From Halomonas halodenitrificans DSM 735 (GTDB lineage: Bacteria; Pseudomonadota; Gammaproteobacteria; Pseudomonadales; Halomonadaceae), in NCBI RefSeq assembly GCF_000620045.1, contig NZ_JHVH01000029.1, forward strand, positions 1 to 40,395: a stretch of DNA of 40,395 nucleotides, read 5' to 3'. A model generated the notes under the pieces. That model searched no databases and was not told the origin of the DNA. It worked only from the letters and a program-made list of their open reading frames with translations. The position numbers and the translations under genes are program-made. Each line of letters starts with the position of its first letter. Position 1 is the first letter of the stretch. This document shows, piece by piece, positions 1 to 16,205 of the stretch.

Positions 1-55
1 CCCACGACGCCGGATACGTCTTGAAACGTACGCGTCAGCATGATTCACCGTTTTT

Positions 56-175
56 CGCCTGACGACCATAGCGAGCGTGAACCACCTGATCCCATGCCGA
101 ACTCAGCAGTGAAACCGCTTTGCGCCGATGGTAGTGTGGGGTCTCCCCATGCGAGAGTAGGTCATCGTCAGGCAC
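56..175 (+). rRNA. rrf: 5S ribosomal RNA
   Basis: About 119 nt. The 5' strand CGCCTGACGA pairs with the 3' end TCGTCAGGC to form the terminal helix, and the interior has the conserved 5S blocks CCCATGCCGAACTCAG and GTGTGGGGTCTCCCCATG. It is the last gene of an rRNA operon; the 23S gene must lie left of the window, and positions 1-55 are the 23S-5S spacer. Ends are accurate to one or two bases. An intrinsic terminator follows immediately. Confidence 0.95.
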
Positions 176-183
176 TTATATCG

Positions 184-219
184 AAAAAACCCCGAACATT
201 CACGTGTTCGGGGTTTTTT
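184..219 (+). terminator. rRNA operon intrinsic terminator
   Basis: The inverted repeat AACCCCGAACA / TGTTCGGGGTT has a six-base loop, six A's on the left and a T-run on the right. It lies 9 nt after the 5S gene and ends the rrn transcript. The A-run/T-run symmetry would let it work in either direction. Confidence 0.9.
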
Positions 220-272
220 CATATCTGGCGGGCGGTAGGACGTTAGGGTCGACGAGATTATTGGCCAGTCGA

Positions 273-309
273 TCATCGTCAGGCACTGATACCGAGCTTA
301 TATCGAAAA
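273..309 (+). repeat. partial duplicate of the 5S tail and downstream sequence
   Basis: TCATCGTCAGGCACT at 273-287 repeats 162-176, the 3' end of 5S, exactly. CTTATATCGAAAA at 297-309 repeats 175-187 exactly. In the second copy nine extra bases separate the two blocks, and they lead into a second terminator. This looks like the remains of a second 5S-plus-terminator unit whose 5S body has been lost. Confidence 0.7.
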
Positions 310-372
310 GCCCCGGATATTCTGAACTGCACCCCGAAAGTTGGATACCCACACCCAGCCTTCGGGGCTTTT
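306..372 (+). terminator. second terminator, interrupted in its loop
   Basis: AAAAGCCCCG (306-315) pairs with CGGGGCTTTT (363-372), giving a 10-bp stem with A-run and T-run like the preceding rrn terminator. The loop is about 47 nt, far longer than normal. It contains a stretch at 323-352 that resembles an IS3-family terminal repeat. It may still act as a weak terminator ahead of birA. Confidence 0.6.
323..352. mobile_element. possible IS3-family (IS150-type) terminal-repeat remnant
   Basis: The stretch begins TGAACTGCACCCC and continues AAAGTTGGATACC. From memory, this is the typical pattern of IS150-subgroup IS3 ends (TG-ACTGCACCC...TTGGAC). No transposase is nearby, so only about 30 nt of an end would remain, inside the loop of the second terminator. 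The resemblance is by recall and the stretch is short. Confidence 0.4.
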
Positions 373-406
373 TCATTTGTATTCCGGCTCTTTCCGAGCG
401 CTTACG

Positions 407-436
407 TTTCCGCGAGTGCGCTGCATCCGATAGAAT
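407..436 (+). promoter_or_regulatory. candidate birA-coaX promoter
   Basis: TTTCCG, 18 bp, then TAGAAT lies 30 bp before the birA ATG. The -10 is good and the -35 is poor. It is placed sensibly after the second terminator. Confidence 0.35.
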
Positions 437-465
437 ATGGTTTTTTCCGGTCTGGGATATCAGGC

Positions 466-1449
466 ATGACCATCGGTGACCTCATACGCCTGCTTGACGA
501 TGGCGAATTTCACTCGGGCGAACAGCTCGGGGAGAAGCTCGGAGTATCTCGGGCGGCGGTATGGAAGCAGCTGCGCAAGCTCGAGTCCCTGGGAATTACC
601 ATGGAGGCGGTGAAAGGGCAGGGCTACCGCCTGGCCGAGCCCCTGGAGCTCCTCGATGGGCAGCGGATCATCGCAGGACTCTCACGCCAGGCGCGTGGTT
701 ACCTGACGCGTCTGTTCGTCGAGGAAACGCTGCCATCCTCGAATGCCTTCCTGCGTGAGCGATTCAGCCAGGGGGCAGGGCATGGTGAAGTCTGCCTGGT
801 GGAGCAGCAGAGCGCCGGACGCGGTCGCCGTGGGCGCGCCTGGAACACTCCCTGGGGAAAGAGCCTGATGCTCTCCCTGGGGTGGCGCGTCGAGTCCGGC
901 ATCGGCGCCCTGGAGGGATTGAGCCTCGCGGTCGGCGTGGTACTGGCTCGCGTGCTGGAAAGCCATGGCGTCTCACCGTATCTCAAGTGGCCCAACGACG
1001 TCCTGCTGGAGGTGCCCAATGGTGACTACGGCAAGCTGGCGGGCATTCTGGTGGAGGTGAGCGGTGATGCATCCGGTCCCTGTGAGGTGGTGGTCGGCAT
1101 GGGGCTCAATGTCTTCCTGCCCGAGAGCTTTCGCAGCACGCTGGGTCAGTCGGCCGCAGCCGTCGAGGACCAGGCGACCGGGGTATCACGCAATGCGCTG
1201 GCATCCGATCTGCTGGAGGCGCTGCTGCCGTTGGTGGCGGATTTCGAACGCGACGGCTTTGCTCCCTGGTGCGATGCCTGGAACGCGCGGCATGCGTTCG
1301 CCGGCCGGGAAGTGGATGTGTTGAGTGGCAATACGCGAGAGGTGGCACGGGTCGAGGAGGCCGACGCCTCCGGAAGCCTGGTCGTAAGCCAGGGTGGCCG
1401 GCGCCGTCACCTGGCGGGAGGAGAGATCAGCCTGCGTGTGCGCTCATGA
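466..1449 (+). CDS. birA: bifunctional biotin operon repressor / biotin-protein ligase BirA
   Basis: 327 aa. It activates biotin to biotinyl-AMP and attaches it to the acetyl-CoA carboxylase carrier protein. The N-terminal helix-turn-helix (residues about 1-60, with LGVSRAAVWKQLRKL) indicates the repressor class rather than a ligase-only form. The catalytic domain shows GRGRRGRAW at 118-126 (the biotinyl-AMP loop), KWPNDVLL at 174-181 and KLAGILVE at 190-197. A C-terminal SH3-like domain follows. The ATG at 466 gives the full HTH domain; the ribosome binding site ahead of it is weak. The stop overlaps the coaX start by 4 nt (ATGA), so the two are translationally coupled. Confidence 0.95.
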   Translation: MTIGDLIRLLDDGEFHSGEQLGEKLGVSRAAVWKQLRKLESLGITMEAVKGQGYRLAEPLELLDGQRIIAGLSRQARGYLTRLFVEETLPSSNAFLRERFSQGAGHGEVCLVEQQSAGRGRRGRAWNTPWGKSLMLSLGWRVESGIGALEGLSLAVGVVLARVLESHGVSPYLKWPNDVLLEVPNGDYGKLAGILVEVSGDASGPCEVVVGMGLNVFLPESFRSTLGQSAAAVEDQATGVSRNALASDLLEALLPLVADFERDGFAPWCDAWNARHAFAGREVDVLSGNTREVARVEEADASGSLVVSQGGRRRHLAGGEISLRVRS

Positions 1450-2285
1450 TTCTGGATCTTGATATCGGCAATACGCTCTCCAAGTGGCGACTGAAAGACG
1501 TCGATACCAGCGAAATCCGTTCCCGAGGGGCGGTGTGGACTCGGGAGGAGTGGCGGCCGGGTGCCGATATACCCAACCTCGATGTGGTCGAGTCGGTGCG
1601 TATCTCCAGCGTTGCTCGCCGTTCGGTGCTCGAGGAAACCGTCGCGTTGCTGCGTCAGCGCGTGGGAGCCGTGTATGTGGCTCGCTCCAGCCCCGAGGCG
1701 CTGGGCGTTACCAATGGCTATATAGAACCCGAACGCCTCGGGGTCGATCGCTGGCTGGGCGTGCTGGCCGGTTACCAGCAGGTCGGTGCCTGCTGCGCGG
1801 TAGATTGCGGCAGTGCCATTACCATCGACTTCGTGCTGCCGGGGGGGCGTCATCTTGGCGGGTATATTCTGCCGGGGCTGCGGCTGATGAAGGAGAGTCT
1901 CAAGCTGGGTACGCGCAACGTCGCCATCGACCCCGACAGCGAGCCCGAGGAGTTGCTGACTCCCGGTCGACGCACGGTAAAGGCGGTGAATCATGGCATC
2001 TACATGGCGGCGGTCAGCGCGATCAACCGCGTCTATGCGGAGGTCTGCGATAGTGAGGGAGTGGCGCTGCCGCTGATGCTGACAGGAGGCGATGCGCGGG
2101 TAGTGGCCCGTGGACTCCAGGTGCCCCACGCCGTCTGGCCCGACATGGTCTACGGCGGCCTGGAGGCGTGTTTCCCGCTGACTGCCGCCGAGCGGGCGGG
2201 GCGGATGGCAGGGGCGCCGCGCGTGCCGGTGCCGGTGGCTCTGGAGAAAATACGCGCCGGGCTTGCATTCTCCATGCAGCTTTGA
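1446..2285 (+). CDS. coaX: type III pantothenate kinase
   Basis: 279 aa. It catalyses ATP-dependent phosphorylation of pantothenate, the first step of coenzyme A synthesis. Type III motifs are present: DIGNT at residues 6-10 (phosphate-binding loop), GVDRW at 99-103, DCGSAITID at 120-128 and GGYILPG at 138-144. The ATG overlaps the birA stop. A longer open frame runs upstream in the same phase, but it lies inside birA and lacks family similarity. The birA-coaX pairing is common in gammaproteobacteria and links two cofactor steps. Confidence 0.95.
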   Translation: MILDLDIGNTLSKWRLKDVDTSEIRSRGAVWTREEWRPGADIPNLDVVESVRISSVARRSVLEETVALLRQRVGAVYVARSSPEALGVTNGYIEPERLGVDRWLGVLAGYQQVGACCAVDCGSAITIDFVLPGGRHLGGYILPGLRLMKESLKLGTRNVAIDPDSEPEELLTPGRRTVKAVNHGIYMAAVSAINRVYAEVCDSEGVALPLMLTGGDARVVARGLQVPHAVWPDMVYGGLEACFPLTAAERAGRMAGAPRVPVPVALEKIRAGLAFSMQL

Positions 2286-2366
2286 CACAATGCGCCGCGT
2301 TCCGATGCGAAGGGCGATGGCGCAATAGCGTCTCCAGCGCTGGAAAGACACTGATAAAACAGTGGC

Positions 2367-2394
2367 TTGACAATCGGAGCAGCGGTGATAAGAT
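2367..2394 (+). promoter_or_regulatory. promoter of the Tyr-Gly-Thr tRNA cluster
   Basis: TTGACA, 16 bp, then TAAGAT ends 12 bp before the mature 5' end of tRNA-Tyr. It has a perfect -35 and fair -10, as expected for a stable RNA promoter. A GC-rich discriminator (GGGCCG) follows the -10, which is typical of stringently controlled genes. Confidence 0.75.
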
Positions 2395-2406
2395 GGGCCG
2401 CCATCT

Positions 2407-2490
<84 letters not shown>

Positions 2491-2539
2491 GATTTGGGTT
2501 GCAGTGATGCGTTTTCATTGCCGCCGAAAGAGTGGGTAG

Positions 2540-2613
<74 letters not shown>

Positions 2614-2638
2614 GCATCGTAAGGATGCTAAAGGTTAG

Positions 2639-2713
2639 GCTCATGTAGCTCAGGGGTAGAGCACACCCTTGGTAAGGGTGAGGTCGACGGTTCAAATCCG
2701 TCCATGAGCTCCA
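2639..2713 (+). tRNA. tRNA-Thr (anticodon GGT)
   Basis: 75 nt including CCA. Acceptor GCTCATG pairs with CATGAGC. Anticodon stem CACCC/GGGTG encloses TTGGTAA, with GGT at 2671-2673. In most gammaproteobacteria a tuf gene follows this tRNA; here a terminator follows instead. Confidence 0.97.
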
Positions 2714-2720
2714 TATTGAC

Positions 2721-2750
2721 AAGGCGAGCGCAAGCTCGCCTTTTCTTTCT
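2721..2750 (+). terminator. terminator of the tRNA cluster
   Basis: AGGCGAG and CTCGCCT flank a six-base loop, and TTTTCTTTCT follows. It lies 8 nt after tRNA-Thr and separates the cluster from the tRNA-Trp/secE unit. Confidence 0.8.
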
Positions 2751-2783
2751 CTCGCCATGACACGTTCAGTGTGGCGAGAGGGG

Positions 2784-2812
2784 TTGCCAGGCGAAGTCGC
2801 TTTCGCTATCAT
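2784..2812 (+). promoter_or_regulatory. candidate promoter of tRNA-Trp-secE-nusG
   Basis: TTGCCA, 17 bp, then TATCAT lies about 50 bp before mature tRNA-Trp and after the preceding terminator. This spacing leaves room for a processed 5' leader. Confidence 0.6.
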
Positions 2813-2861
2813 GGCGCCCGCTGTCGCAAGCCGCCTGCAAAGGGCGGGGCAACGCAGATAC

Positions 2862-2937
<76 letters not shown>

Positions 2938-3009
2938 GTCTTCCCCAGGCTGGCTAATCCCCAGAAGATTTCACGTTTCGATTGCCGTGCCTTGAGGAGT
3001 CTCGTTTTG

Positions 3010-3378
3010 ATGAAGCATAACGCCGAGGTGCAGGAGTCGCGCCACGACGGGCTCAAATGGGCGGTTGTCGTCACTCTGCTGGTTCTGGCCGTGGTGGGCA
3101 ACACCTACTTCGCCGACCAGGCATTGCTCTATCGCGTGTTGGGTGTGGTGGCGCTTAGCGCTGTGGCGGCCCTGGTGGCAATGACCACCGCCAAGGGGCG
3201 CAACCTCACTGAGCTGGCCCGTGCCGCCAAGAAGGAAATTCAACGCGTGGTGTGGCCAACCCGGCCCGAGACCGTCCAGACCACCGTGATCGTGCTGGTC
3301 GCCGTGCTGGTGGTTGGCCTGATGCTGTGGCTGATCGACACTCTTCTTGGCTGGGCGATGTCCGGCGTTATCGGTTAG
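3010..3378 (+). CDS. secE: preprotein translocase subunit SecE
   Basis: 122 aa inner-membrane protein that clamps SecY in the SecYEG translocon. It has the three-helix form of gammaproteobacteria: two hydrophobic segments in the N-terminal half (about residues 17-34 and 41-59), an amphipathic stretch with the conserved [14 protein letters not shown] hinge, and a C-terminal membrane helix. The ATG at 3010 follows a GAGGAG ribosome binding site at good distance. A longer in-phase frame overlaps tRNA-Trp and is rejected. nusG starts 8 nt after the stop. Confidence 0.95.
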   Translation: MKHNAEVQESRHDGLKWAVVVTLLVLAVVGNTYFADQALLYRVLGVVALSAVAALVAMTTAKGRNLTELARAAKKEIQRVVWPTRPETVQTTVIVLVAVLVVGLMLWLIDTLLGWAMSGVIG

Positions 3379-3386
3379 GAGCCCTC

Positions 3387-3920
3387 ATGTCCAAGCGTTG
3401 GTATGTCGTTCACGCCTATTCCGGCTTCGAAAAGCATGTCATGCGCTCCCTTGGTGAGCGTGTGAAGATGTATGGCATGGAGGATCGCTTTGGCGAAATC
3501 CTGGTGCCCACCGAAGAAGTCGTCGAGATGCGTGACGGCAAGCGCCGCAAGAGCGAGCGCAAGTTCTATCCCGGCTATGTGCTTGTCGAGATGGAGATGG
3601 ACGACGAAACCTGGCACCTGGTCAACGAGACCCCGCGTGTCATGGGGTTCATCGGTGGCACCAAGGAAAAGCCGGCGCCCATCACCCAGAAGGAAGCCGA
3701 TGCCATCCTGCGTCGCGTCGAGGATGGAACCGACAAGCCGAAGCCCAAGACCCTGTTCGAGCCGGGTCAGTCGGTGCGGGTCATCGATGGTCCCTTCGCC
3801 GACTTCAACGGTGTTGTCGAAGAGGTGAACTACGACAAGAGTCGCGTCCAGGTCAGCGTGCTGATCTTTGGGCGTTCGACGCCTGTCGAGCTTGAATTCG
3901 CACAGGTCGAGAAAGAGTAA
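3387..3920 (+). CDS. nusG: transcription termination/antitermination factor NusG
   Basis: 177 aa. It binds the RNA polymerase clamp, reduces pausing, and connects polymerase with Rho or ribosomal S10. The N-terminal NGN domain starts [18 protein letters not shown], typical of the family, and the C-terminal KOW domain contains [20 protein letters not shown]. The length is normal, and GTNGs rRNA-operon context (secE upstream, rplK downstream) is the conserved bacterial order. Confidence 0.97.
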   Translation: MSKRWYVVHAYSGFEKHVMRSLGERVKMYGMEDRFGEILVPTEEVVEMRDGKRRKSERKFYPGYVLVEMEMDDETWHLVNETPRVMGFIGGTKEKPAPITQKEADAILRRVEDGTDKPKPKTLFEPGQSVRVIDGPFADFNGVVEEVNYDKSRVQVSVLIFGRSTPVELEFAQVEKE

Positions 3921-3966
3921 CGCCTCGACCTGATGCCGGCAGTGCCGCAGCAGCGGCGATTATACC

Positions 3967-3991
3967 GGGGAGCCGCAAGGCGCTATTACCC
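3967..3991 (+). promoter_or_regulatory. L1 operator hairpin before rplK
   Basis: The sequence GGGGAGCC-GCAA-GGCGC-TATTACCC forms an outer GGG/CCC and an inner GCC/GGC stem with an asymmetric internal loop and a GCAA tetraloop. It sits 15 nt before the rplK start. It matches, from memory, the leader of the E. coli L11 operon, where excess L1 binds and represses rplK-rplA translation by mimicking its 23S site. Confidence 0.7.
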
Positions 3992-4005
3992 AACTGGAGT
4001 TTACT

Positions 4006-4437
4006 ATGGCCAAGAAAGTACAGGCTTACATCAAGCTGCAGGTAGCAGCTGGTAAGGCCAATCCGAGTCCCCCCGTGGGCCCTGCACTGGGTCAGCACGG
4101 CGTTAACATCATGGAGTTCTGCAAGGCGTTCAACGCCGCGACCCAGGACATCGAGCCGGGTCTGCCCACTCCGGTGGTGATCACCGTTTATGCCGACCGT
4201 AGCTTCACCTTCATCACCAAGACACCGCCGGCGGCGGTTCTGCTGAAGAAGGCGGCGGGTGTCAAGTCCGGCTCAGGCGAGCCGAACAAGAGCAAGGTCG
4301 GAAGCGTGACCCGTGAGCAGCTCGAAGAGATCGCCAAGACCAAGGAGCCGGATCTGACGGCTGCCGATCTCGACGCCGCGGTGCGTACCATTGCCGGTAG
4401 TGCCCGCAGCATGGGCCTCAACGTGGAGGGTCTCTGA
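4006..4437 (+). CDS. rplK: 50S ribosomal protein L11
   Basis: 143 aa, normal length. It binds the GTPase-associated centre of 23S rRNA and is needed for factor-dependent GTP hydrolysis and for RelA activation. The thiostrepton-contact segment [18 protein letters not shown] (residues about 22-39) is intact. First gene of the L11-L1 pair, under the L1 operator directly upstream. The stop is 2 nt before the rplA ATG. Confidence 0.98.
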   Translation: MAKKVQAYIKLQVAAGKANPSPPVGPALGQHGVNIMEFCKAFNAATQDIEPGLPTPVVITVYADRSFTFITKTPPAAVLLKKAAGVKSGSGEPNKSKVGSVTREQLEEIAKTKEPDLTAADLDAAVRTIAGSARSMGLNVEGL

Positions 4438-4439
4438 TC

Positions 4440-5132
4440 ATGGCTAAGCTGTCCAAGCGCGCACAGATGATTAGCGAGAAGGTCGACTCCACCAAGGTCT
4501 ACTCTCTCGAGGAAGCCGTGGCACTGCTCGGCGAGCTTTCCACGGTCAAGTTCAAGGAATCCCTGGACGTCGCCGTCAACCTGGGCGTCGATCCGCGCAA
4601 ATCCGACCAGGTGGTTCGCGGTGCGACCGTGATGCCCAACGGAACCGGCAAGGACGTCCGCGTCGCCGTGTTCACCCAGGGTGCCAACGCCGACGCGGCC
4701 AAGGAAGCCGGTGCCGATATCATCGGCATGGATGACCTGGCCGAGCAGGTCAAGAAGGGTCAGCTCGACTTCGACGTGGTCATCGCCTCTCCGGATGCCA
4801 TGCGTGTCGTTGGCCAGCTGGGTCAGATCCTGGGTCCGCGCGGCCTGATGCCGAACCCCAAGGTCGGCACCGTCACGCCCGACGTGGCCACCGCCGTCAA
4901 GAACGCCAAGGCGGGCCAGGTGCGTTTCCGGACCGACAAGAACGGCATCATCCATACCACTCTTGGCAAGGTCGATTTCGACGCTTCCGCCATCCAGGGG
5001 AACCTGGAGGCGCTGGTCGCCGACTTGAAGAAGCTCAAGCCGAGCACCTCCAAGGGTATCTACTTCAAGAAGGTCACCCTGTCCACGACCATGGGCCCGG
5101 GCGTGACCATCGACCACTCCGGCCTGGTTTGA
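4440..5132 (+). CDS. rplA: 50S ribosomal protein L1
   Basis: 230 aa. It forms the L1 stalk, which guides deacylated tRNA from the E site, and it represses its own operon by binding the leader ahead of rplK. The family signature around [15 protein letters not shown] is present near residues 136-150. Translation is probably coupled to rplK, because only two bases separate the genes. Confidence 0.98.
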   Translation: MAKLSKRAQMISEKVDSTKVYSLEEAVALLGELSTVKFKESLDVAVNLGVDPRKSDQVVRGATVMPNGTGKDVRVAVFTQGANADAAKEAGADIIGMDDLAEQVKKGQLDFDVVIASPDAMRVVGQLGQILGPRGLMPNPKVGTVTPDVATAVKNAKAGQVRFRTDKNGIIHTTLGKVDFDASAIQGNLEALVADLKKLKPSTSKGIYFKKVTLSTTMGPGVTIDHSGLV

Positions 5133-5210
5133 TCGGTCGGTAGGTCGAGTACCCAGTAAGAACTTTGCGGTCCCCGTGTCGAGTCATGACTCGCCGGCGG
5201 GGCACCGTCA

Positions 5211-5404
5211 AAGACCGCAGGTGCCGCCTCGCTCAGGCAGGGCGGCTTAATCATCCCTCCGGGGCTGGCCTGCGCAGATGGTGTGGCCGCCAGGCGTCTG
5301 GTGGGCACCATCACCCAGGCTTCCGGTCCGCCTTCGGGCCGCCGGAAGAGATGGTAACCACCGGAACCCTCATCGCGAGGTTCCGGCACGAAGGAGTGAT
5401 CACT
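5211..5404 (+). promoter_or_regulatory. L10 leader (autoregulatory RNA of rplJL)
   Basis: The 272-nt rplA-rplJ spacer is rich in hairpins. It contains AGACCGCAGGTG (5212-5223), GGCTTAATC (5243-5251) and CCTGCGCAGATGGTG (5269-5283). These are the blocks I recall from the gammaproteobacterial L10 leader, where the L10-(L7/L12)4 complex binds and represses translation. GCAGG pairs with CCTGC to close the core. A second strong hairpin, CCGGAACC/GGTTCCGG, lies just before the AAGGAG ribosome binding site. Confidence 0.75.
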
Positions 5405-5908
5405 GTGCCACTAGCACTCGAAGGCAAGAAGGCGATTGTTGCCGAGGTCAGTGAAGCGGCCAAGGATGCGCTCTCCGTCGTTGTTGCCGATTCTCGTGGC
5501 GTCGCGGTCAGCAAGATGACCGAACTGCGCAAGCAGGCCCGCGAGAATGGCGTCCAGGTGCGTGTTGTCCGCAACACCCTGGCACGCCGCGCCCTGTCCG
5601 GAACTCCCTGGGAGATTCTGGACGAAAGCTTCGCGGGTCCGACCCTGCTGGCTTTCTCCTATGAGCACCCGGGCGCCGCCGCCCGTCTGTTCAAGGAGTT
5701 CGCCAAGCAGGAGAAGAGCTTCGAAGTCAAGGCGCTGGCCTACGAAGGTGAGCTGATTCCGGCTGCCGAGCTTGATCGTCTGGCGACGCTGCCGACCTAC
5801 GATGAAGGCATTGCCAAGCTGATGTCTGTCATGAAAGAGGCGTCCGCCGGCAAGCTGGTTCGTACCCTGGCCGCCCTGCGCGACCAGAAGCAGGAAGAAG
5901 CCGCCTGA
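5405..5908 (+). CDS. rplJ: 50S ribosomal protein L10
   Basis: 167 aa. It is the stalk base protein that anchors L7/L12 dimers to the ribosome, and it binds its own mRNA leader. The start is a GTG (first residues [15 protein letters not shown]) placed 8 nt after AAGGAG. The frame is open further upstream, but that part lies in the structured leader and has no L10 similarity. The C-terminal helix that holds L7/L12 ([21 protein letters not shown] region) is complete. Confidence 0.96.
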   Translation: MPLALEGKKAIVAEVSEAAKDALSVVVADSRGVAVSKMTELRKQARENGVQVRVVRNTLARRALSGTPWEILDESFAGPTLLAFSYEHPGAAARLFKEFAKQEKSFEVKALAYEGELIPAAELDRLATLPTYDEGIAKLMSVMKEASAGKLVRTLAALRDQKQEEAA

Positions 5909-5997
5909 ACGGCGAGTTCCTGCAGGCAGCCTGAACCGAATATTGAATCCCGAGCCGACGCTTGAGCGTGGCTCCCGCAAAGTTAGGAAGCGTGACA

Positions 5998-6369
5998 ATG
6001 GCACTGACCAAAGAAGACATCATCAACGCCGTCTCCGACATGACCGTCATGGAAGTGGTCGAGCTGATCGAGGCCATGGAAGAGAAGTTCGGCGTCTCCG
6101 CCGCTGCCGCCGTCGTGGCTGGCCCGGGTGGTGGTGAAGCGGAAGTCGAAGAAGAGCAGACCGAGTTCGACCTGGTGCTGACCGGCGCCGGCGAGAAGAA
6201 GGTCAACGTGATCAAGGCCGTCCGCGAGATCACCGGCCTGGGTCTGAAGGAAGCCAAGGGTGCCGTCGACGGCGCACCGGCCACCGTCAAGGAAGGCATG
6301 TCCAAGGACGATGCCGAGGCGGCCAAGGCCAAGCTGGAAGAAGCCGGCGCGAGCGTGGAGCTCAAGTAA
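5998..6369 (+). CDS. rplL: 50S ribosomal protein L7/L12
   Basis: 123 aa, acidic. Present as several dimers on the stalk, it recruits the translational GTPases. It has an N-terminal dimerisation domain, an Ala/Gly-rich hinge (about residues 36-50) and a C-terminal domain with [15 protein letters not shown]. The ATG at 5998 follows AGGAAG. The adjacent hairpins downstream reduce read-through into rpoB, which fits the higher demand for this protein. Confidence 0.97.
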   Translation: MALTKEDIINAVSDMTVMEVVELIEAMEEKFGVSAAAAVVAGPGGGEAEVEEEQTEFDLVLTGAGEKKVNVIKAVREITGLGLKEAKGAVDGAPATVKEGMSKDDAEAAKAKLEEAGASVELK

Positions 6370-6410
6370 GTTCTTGAGCAACATGGCTTCACGCGCTGCG
6401 TAAGCTTCCA

Positions 6411-6446
6411 CGGCTGGTGGCGGGACACCCGCTGCCGGCCTTTTTC
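6411..6446 (+). terminator. rplL-rpoB attenuator
   Basis: A GGCTGGTGGCGGG arm pairs with CCCGCTGCCGGCC (with G-U pairs) around an ACA loop, and TTTTT follows. This is a partial intrinsic terminator between the ribosomal genes and rpoBC, in the place where E. coli has its attenuator. Confidence 0.75.
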
Positions 6447-6456
6447 TGTTGTCACT

Positions 6457-6525
6457 GGCCACTGTCCTGGACAGCCTGGCCAGCCGAATTCCAGAAGGCG
6501 AGCGCCACCTCTAGGCGCTTGCCTT
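6457..6525 (+). promoter_or_regulatory. two further hairpins in the rplL-rpoB spacer
   Basis: Hairpin one (6457-6481) has GGCCA/TGGCC and CTGTC/GACAG arms. Hairpin two (6495-6525) has AAGGCGAGCGCC against GGCGCTTGCCTT, 12 bp with one G-U pair. Neither is followed by a T-run. By analogy with E. coli, they may be an RNase III processing site that separates rplL and rpoB mRNA. Confidence 0.5.
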
Positions 6526-6606
6526 CATCGCCTGACGGAGCCGCATCCCGTCGGGTGGCGCCGACCACGCATCGGTCACCCATGGTGAACAAGCTGGGGA
6601 ATACAG

Positions 6607-10686
<4,080 letters not shown>

Positions 10687-10716
10687 GGCGGCCGACGCTT
10701 CACATTATGACGGTCC

Positions 10717-10763
10717 GCGGGGGTGGCGATAGCGCCCCCGCCCTTGACAACTCCGCAGCGGAG
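10717..10763 (+). other. two hairpins in the rpoB-rpoC spacer
   Basis: GCGGGGG...CCCCGC (about 10717-10742) is followed by the near-perfect palindrome CTCCGC-A-GCGGAG (10751-10763), right before the rpoC start. There is no T-run. These could affect mRNA processing or rpoC translation. Confidence 0.35.
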
Positions 10764-10771
10764 CCGACCCC

Positions 10772-14989
<4,218 letters not shown>

Positions 14990-15004
14990 CACCATCGGGC
15001 CCAG

Positions 15005-15027
15005 GCCCGGCCGCGAGGCGGCCGGGC
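15005..15027 (+). terminator. GC-rich hairpin after rpoC
   Basis: GCCCGGCCGC/GCGGCCGGGC is a perfect 10-bp stem with a GAG loop, 16 nt after the rpoC stop. No T-run follows, so it is either a poor terminator or an mRNA 3' stabiliser. It abuts the -35 box of the next promoter. Confidence 0.5.
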
Positions 15028-15057
15028 TTGACGGCCGGTAGCGTCAGCCAGTAGAAT
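15028..15057 (+). promoter_or_regulatory. str operon promoter
   Basis: TTGACG, 18 bp, then TAGAAT lies 127 bp before rpsL and directly after the rpoC hairpin. A GC-rich discriminator (GCGCAGCC) follows, typical of ribosomal gene promoters. Confidence 0.65.
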
Positions 15058-15183
15058 GCGCAGCCTTTAACAGTGGGGCGGGTGCGCCCGAACCCGCTGG
15101 TGAGGCAGCGTAGTACAGAAAACGTAGTACAGGAAAGCGAGCGGCTACCTCGCTTCCGACAAGGCAACCCATTGGAGCAATAG

Positions 15184-15558
15184 ATGGCAACAATCAATCA
15201 GCTGGTGCGCAAGCCGCGCAAGCGCCCCGTCAGCAAGAGTGACGTGCCGGCGCTGCAGGCCTGCCCGCAGAGGCGTGGCGTTTGTACCCGCGTCTACACG
15301 ACTACCCCCAAGAAGCCGAACTCCGCACTGCGTAAGGTGTGCCGTGTTCGCCTGACCAACGGTTTCGAGGTTTCCTCGTACATCGGCGGTGAGGGGCACA
15401 ACCTCCAGGAACACTCCGTGGTGCTGATCCGCGGCGGTCGAGTCAAGGACCTTCCCGGTGTGCGCTATCACACCGTGCGCGGTGCCCTCGATACCTCCGG
15501 CGTGCAGAATCGTAAGCAGGGTCGTTCCAAGTACGGTGCCAAGCGTCCCAAGGCCTGA
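15184..15558 (+). CDS. rpsL: 30S ribosomal protein S12
   Basis: 124 aa. It lies at the decoding centre and controls tRNA selection accuracy. The two streptomycin-relevant segments, [11 protein letters not shown] and [17 protein letters not shown], are wild type. First gene of the str operon, with GGAG ahead of the ATG. The 131-nt spacer to rpsG is unusually long for adjacent ribosomal genes. In E. coli S7 regulates translation at this place, but I see no clear match to that site. Confidence 0.98.
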   Translation: MATINQLVRKPRKRPVSKSDVPALQACPQRRGVCTRVYTTTPKKPNSALRKVCRVRLTNGFEVSSYIGGEGHNLQEHSVVLIRGGRVKDLPGVRYHTVRGALDTSGVQNRKQGRSKYGAKRPKA

Positions 15559-15689
15559 TCGGTCGAGAGCGCGTTTTTACCACCCAATTGATATCGGTCT
15601 GATAAGAGTAAGGTCGGGCGTCGCGAGTTCGAGACGAGCATGCGGGAGTTCCGGGTTTACCTGAAGGACCCTTCAACAGAGGGCTTATC

Positions 15690-16160
15690 ATGCCTAGAAG
15701 AAGAGTTGCGGCCAAGCGTGAGATCCTGCCGGATCCCAAGTTCGGAAGCGAGCGCCTGGCGAAGTTCATGAACCACCTGATGATCGGCGGCAAGAAGTCC
15801 GTAGCTGAGCGTATCGTCTATGGTGCGCTGGACAGGGTTGCCGAGCGTAGTAACGAAGAGCCGCTCGAGATCTTCGACAAGGCGCTGGAAAGCATTCAGC
15901 CCATGGTCGAGGTAAAGTCCCGCCGCGTTGGCGGTGCGACTTATCAGGTGCCGGTTGAAGTGCGTCCGTCTCGCCGTCAGGCGCTGGCCATGCGCTGGCT
16001 GGCCGATGCCGCGCGTCGTCGTGGTGAAAAGACCATGGTGCTGCGCCTCGCCGGCGAGATGCTGGACGCCGCCGAGAGCAAGGGTTCTGCGGTCAGGAAG
16101 CGTGAAGACGTACACCGCATGGCAGAAGCCAACAAGGCCTTCTCCCACTACCGGTTCTAA
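15690..16160 (+). CDS. rpsG: 30S ribosomal protein S7
   Basis: 156 aa. It nucleates assembly of the 30S head by binding the 3' domain of 16S rRNA, and it contacts E-site tRNA. It starts [19 protein letters not shown], typical of the family, and has the compact C-terminus ending HYRF. It lies between rpsL and fusA in the conserved str order. Confidence 0.98.
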   Translation: MPRRRVAAKREILPDPKFGSERLAKFMNHLMIGGKKSVAERIVYGALDRVAERSNEEPLEIFDKALESIQPMVEVKSRRVGGATYQVPVEVRPSRRQALAMRWLADAARRRGEKTMVLRLAGEMLDAAESKGSAVRKREDVHRMAEANKAFSHYRF

Positions 16161-16205
16161 GAGCCGGGCTTCCAAACGCATCGCTAACCAACGGGGAGTT
16201 CCACC

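Noticed and set aside
40..479. Two short plus-strand open frames across 5S rRNA and the spacer
   Set aside because: They overlap the 5S gene and both terminators and have no protein-like features.
1269..2285. A longer coaX start inside birA
   Set aside because: The extra residues are birA in another phase. The family begins at MILDLDIGNT, and the ATGA overlap is the normal coupling.
10744..10771. TTGACA before rpoC as a promoter
   Set aside because: No acceptable -10 box fits before the rpoC start, which is only 22 bp away. The position is within the rpoBC operon.
15559..15689. An S7 repressor site or promoter in the rpsL-rpsG spacer
   Set aside because: The spacer is long (131 nt), but I found neither an E. 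coli-like S7 site nor a pair of promoter boxes with acceptable spacing.
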